From assembly GCA_001898725.1 (NCBI GenBank), contig MKUV01000056.1, forward strand, positions 1 to 34,532: a stretch of DNA of 34,532 bases. Reading direction: 5' to 3'. Made by a program: the position numbers and the translations under genes. Under the pieces are notes generated by a model. That model saw nothing but the letters and a program-made list of their open reading frames with translations, was not told the origin of the DNA and searched no databases. The stretch comes from Caedibacter sp. 37-49. GTDB lineage: Bacteria > Pseudomonadota > Alphaproteobacteria > Caedimonadales > Caedimonadaceae. Of the stretch, positions 33,150 to 34,532 are shown piece by piece (positions within the stretch are counted from its first letter, which is position 1; every line of letters starts with the position of its first letter).

Positions 33150-34326
33150 GAAAATTAAATACTTTCTTAAGCAGATAATATTTTGTTATTAAAAATATAA
33201 CGATCGTTACCATCAAGATTATAAAAAATAAACTAAAAGGATTTCCATTGTAAAAAATGCTTGTTAATCCCACAACCATAGCACATATGAATGCTCTCAA
33301 AGCCATGGTTAAAGAACTCGCAGGTCCCTTAATGGTGGGAAATAATTCAAGCGATATAGTGAAAATTAAAGGATAGCATAGTGCAAATCCAATACAAAAA
33401 ACAACCATACATCCTGTTATTAATAAAGGATAATTTAACTCAAATAGGTTGCAAGTATTGAGTATGCTTATACTGATAATTGCCATACTGACACCCCATA
33501 TTATACAGTGCTTTTTTCCAAAATGTTTTACAAATTGAGTAGAAAATAAACTTACTCCTGAGAAAATGCCTATTATTAAGGCTTGATGACAAGCATATGT
33601 AAATATAGGAAGGTTAAATGTTTTCATATATAGAAAGGGGGCGGATGTTATAAAAGCGACATAACATCCATAGAACAAACTGGGAACAAGCGAAGAGAAC
33701 ATAAATTCAAGACTATTAAATAATTTCATGTAGTCTTGATAAATCTTTTTAAATAAAAAACGACGCAAATTCTTTTTTGTCTCAGGTAACTGCTTAAATA
33801 AAAGAACCCAAGAAATAAGTGTAATCCACCAGACAACATAATAATTACCGCGCCATCCACAAAGTTGATTAATTACACTCCCAACAACAGGGGCTATCGC
33901 AAGTATTAAAGTTAATGTCGCATTCATAATACTTATGATACGAACAGCTTCCTGACCTTTATAAATGTCTGCGACCATTGCAAATACAAGAACAGCAGAA
34001 GTACTTGCACCTAATCCTTGAATAAATCTCCATCCTAAAAGTTGATCCATTGTAGATGCCATTCCACACCCAAAGGCACCCACCAAGAGAAGAGTGTTTC
34101 CTACGATCATTATTCTTCTTCGCCCATAACATTCTGACAAAGGACCATAAATGAGGGAAGAGATCCAAAATCCAAAAAAATTATAAGCTATTGTTAATTC
34201 CACCTTTCCCTCTGAAACATTAAAATAACGAGCAATCTCTGGGAAACTGGGGGCAGAGATATCAACTTCAATACAACATGGAATTAAAGAAATTATAAAT
34301 AGAATTAGCAGCTTAGATTTAAGCAT
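33133..34326 (-). CDS. MFS transporter, Bcr/CflA-like drug efflux
   Basis: 397 residues, about 12 transmembrane helices. IYGPLSECYGRRRIMIVG (60-77) is the MFS motif between helices 2 and 3, LGWRFIQGLGAS is the helix 4 motif of proton antiporters, and APVVGSVINQLCGWRGNYYV is the motif C/Bcr region. These place it in the 12-helix Bcr/CflA drug/H+ antiporter group, with an unknown substrate. AGGAG precedes the ATG. Co-transcribed with the acetyltransferase, a pairing seen in small resistance or tailoring cassettes. Confidence 0.85.
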   Translation of the reverse strand: MLKSKLLILFIISLIPCCIEVDISAPSFPEIARYFNVSEGKVELTIAYNFFGFWISSLIYGPLSECYGRRRIMIVGNTLLLVGAFGCGMASTMDQLLGWRFIQGLGASTSAVLVFAMVADIYKGQEAVRIISIMNATLTLILAIAPVVGSVINQLCGWRGNYYVVWWITLISWVLLFKQLPETKKNLRRFLFKKIYQDYMKLFNSLEFMFSSLVPSLFYGCYVAFITSAPFLYMKTFNLPIFTYACHQALIIGIFSGVSLFSTQFVKHFGKKHCIIWGVSMAIISISILNTCNLFELNYPLLITGCMVVFCIGFALCYPLIFTISLELFPTIKGPASSLTMALRAFICAMVVGLTSIFYNGNPFSLFFIILMVTIVIFLITKYYLLKKVFNFHDNKK

Positions 34327-34466
34327 AAAATACTCCTATAGAATAGAATGACAAAAATTCTTATTGATACAATAGATTTATATTGAACTTATTTTAGAAA
34401 ATTAAATTTAGAAAATAATTATTAGATATTAATAATTATCATTTATAATTAAAGAACAATTTGAAA

Positions 34467-34532
34467 TGGAGCGGGCGAAGGGATTTGAACCCTCGACCCC
34501 AACCTTGGCAAGGTTGTGCTCTACCCCTGAGC
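34467..34532 (-). tRNA. tRNA-Gly (GCC), cut by the window edge
   Basis: Minus strand: D arm GCTC/GAGC, anticodon stem-loop AACC TTGCCAA GGTT with anticodon GCC, T arm GAGGG TTCAAAT CCCTT, 3' acceptor CGCCCGC, T discriminator and encoded CCA at 34469-34467. The 5' acceptor strand lies beyond 34532. Confidence 0.93.

Noticed and set aside
1-34532. CRISPR arrays, insertion sequences, toxin-antitoxin or prophage genes
   Set aside because: No regular repeat-spacer pattern, transposase, recombinase or phage structural gene was found on either strand.

Overview
The window looks like a chromosomal segment of an AT-rich, host-associated alphaproteobacterium. The Holosporales/Paracaedibacter-type amoeba symbionts are my best guess. 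This is inferred from gene content and style: low GC, alphaproteobacterial recO-parC and lipid A genes, tRNAs with encoded CCA, orphan secreted coiled-coil proteins and lipoproteins, an NB-ARC/TPR protein, an alternative oxidase, and several genes broken by single lesions. No 16S gene is present to settle it. The code is standard, because recO and msbA both end in TGA.

Layout, left to right. 217-4065 (minus): a 1075-residue protein with a LuxR-type DNA-binding head, one hydrophobic segment, an NB-ARC-type NTPase and about eight TPRs, and upstream of it an orphan UmuD-like protein whose catalytic Ser and Lys are both replaced. 4233-6152 (plus): a KimA/YdaO-like APC permease. 6156-7770 (minus): a Nudix gene broken by one in-frame TAA, a small two-helix membrane protein, and a histidine phosphatase. 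7888-10657 (minus): an envelope locus of two exported coiled-coil proteins and an outer-membrane beta-barrel, with a palindrome over the leading -35 box. 11137-12800 (plus): an acidic exported peptide abutting a DUF72 protein, then an alternative oxidase. 12810-15629 (minus): zinc-ribbon membrane protein, gmhA and hldE, which together make ADP-heptose for LPS. 15774-21071 (plus): BamE-like lipoprotein, Fe-superoxide dismutase, LysR regulator, recO and parC. 21077-23624: orphan lipoproteins, an RluC/D-type pseudouridine synthase and an APH(6)-like kinase. 23784-24062: divergent tRNA-Ile2 and tRNA-Lys genes. 24126-29791 (plus): a tight lipid A/inner-core operon, msbA - DUF374 acyltransferase - waaA - lpxK - lpxL. 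29906-34532: aspartate aminotransferase, an exported alpha/beta hydrolase, a decayed csaA, an acetyltransferase cut by a nonsense codon, a Bcr/CflA-type exporter, and a tRNA-Gly cut by the window edge.

Taken together, the housekeeping genes mainly build the outer membrane: heptose supply, Kdo transfer, lipid A phosphorylation and acylation, flipping by MsbA, and BamE for barrel insertion. The accessory genes concern signalling, the cell surface and stress. The items most likely to be new are the LuxR/NB-ARC/TPR protein with its topology puzzle, the catalytically dead orphan UmuD-like protein, the exported coiled-coil/beta-barrel locus, and a non-mitochondrial alternative oxidase in this setting. 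Four loci (Nudix, GNAT, csaA, UmuD-like) show gene decay or loss of catalysis in progress.
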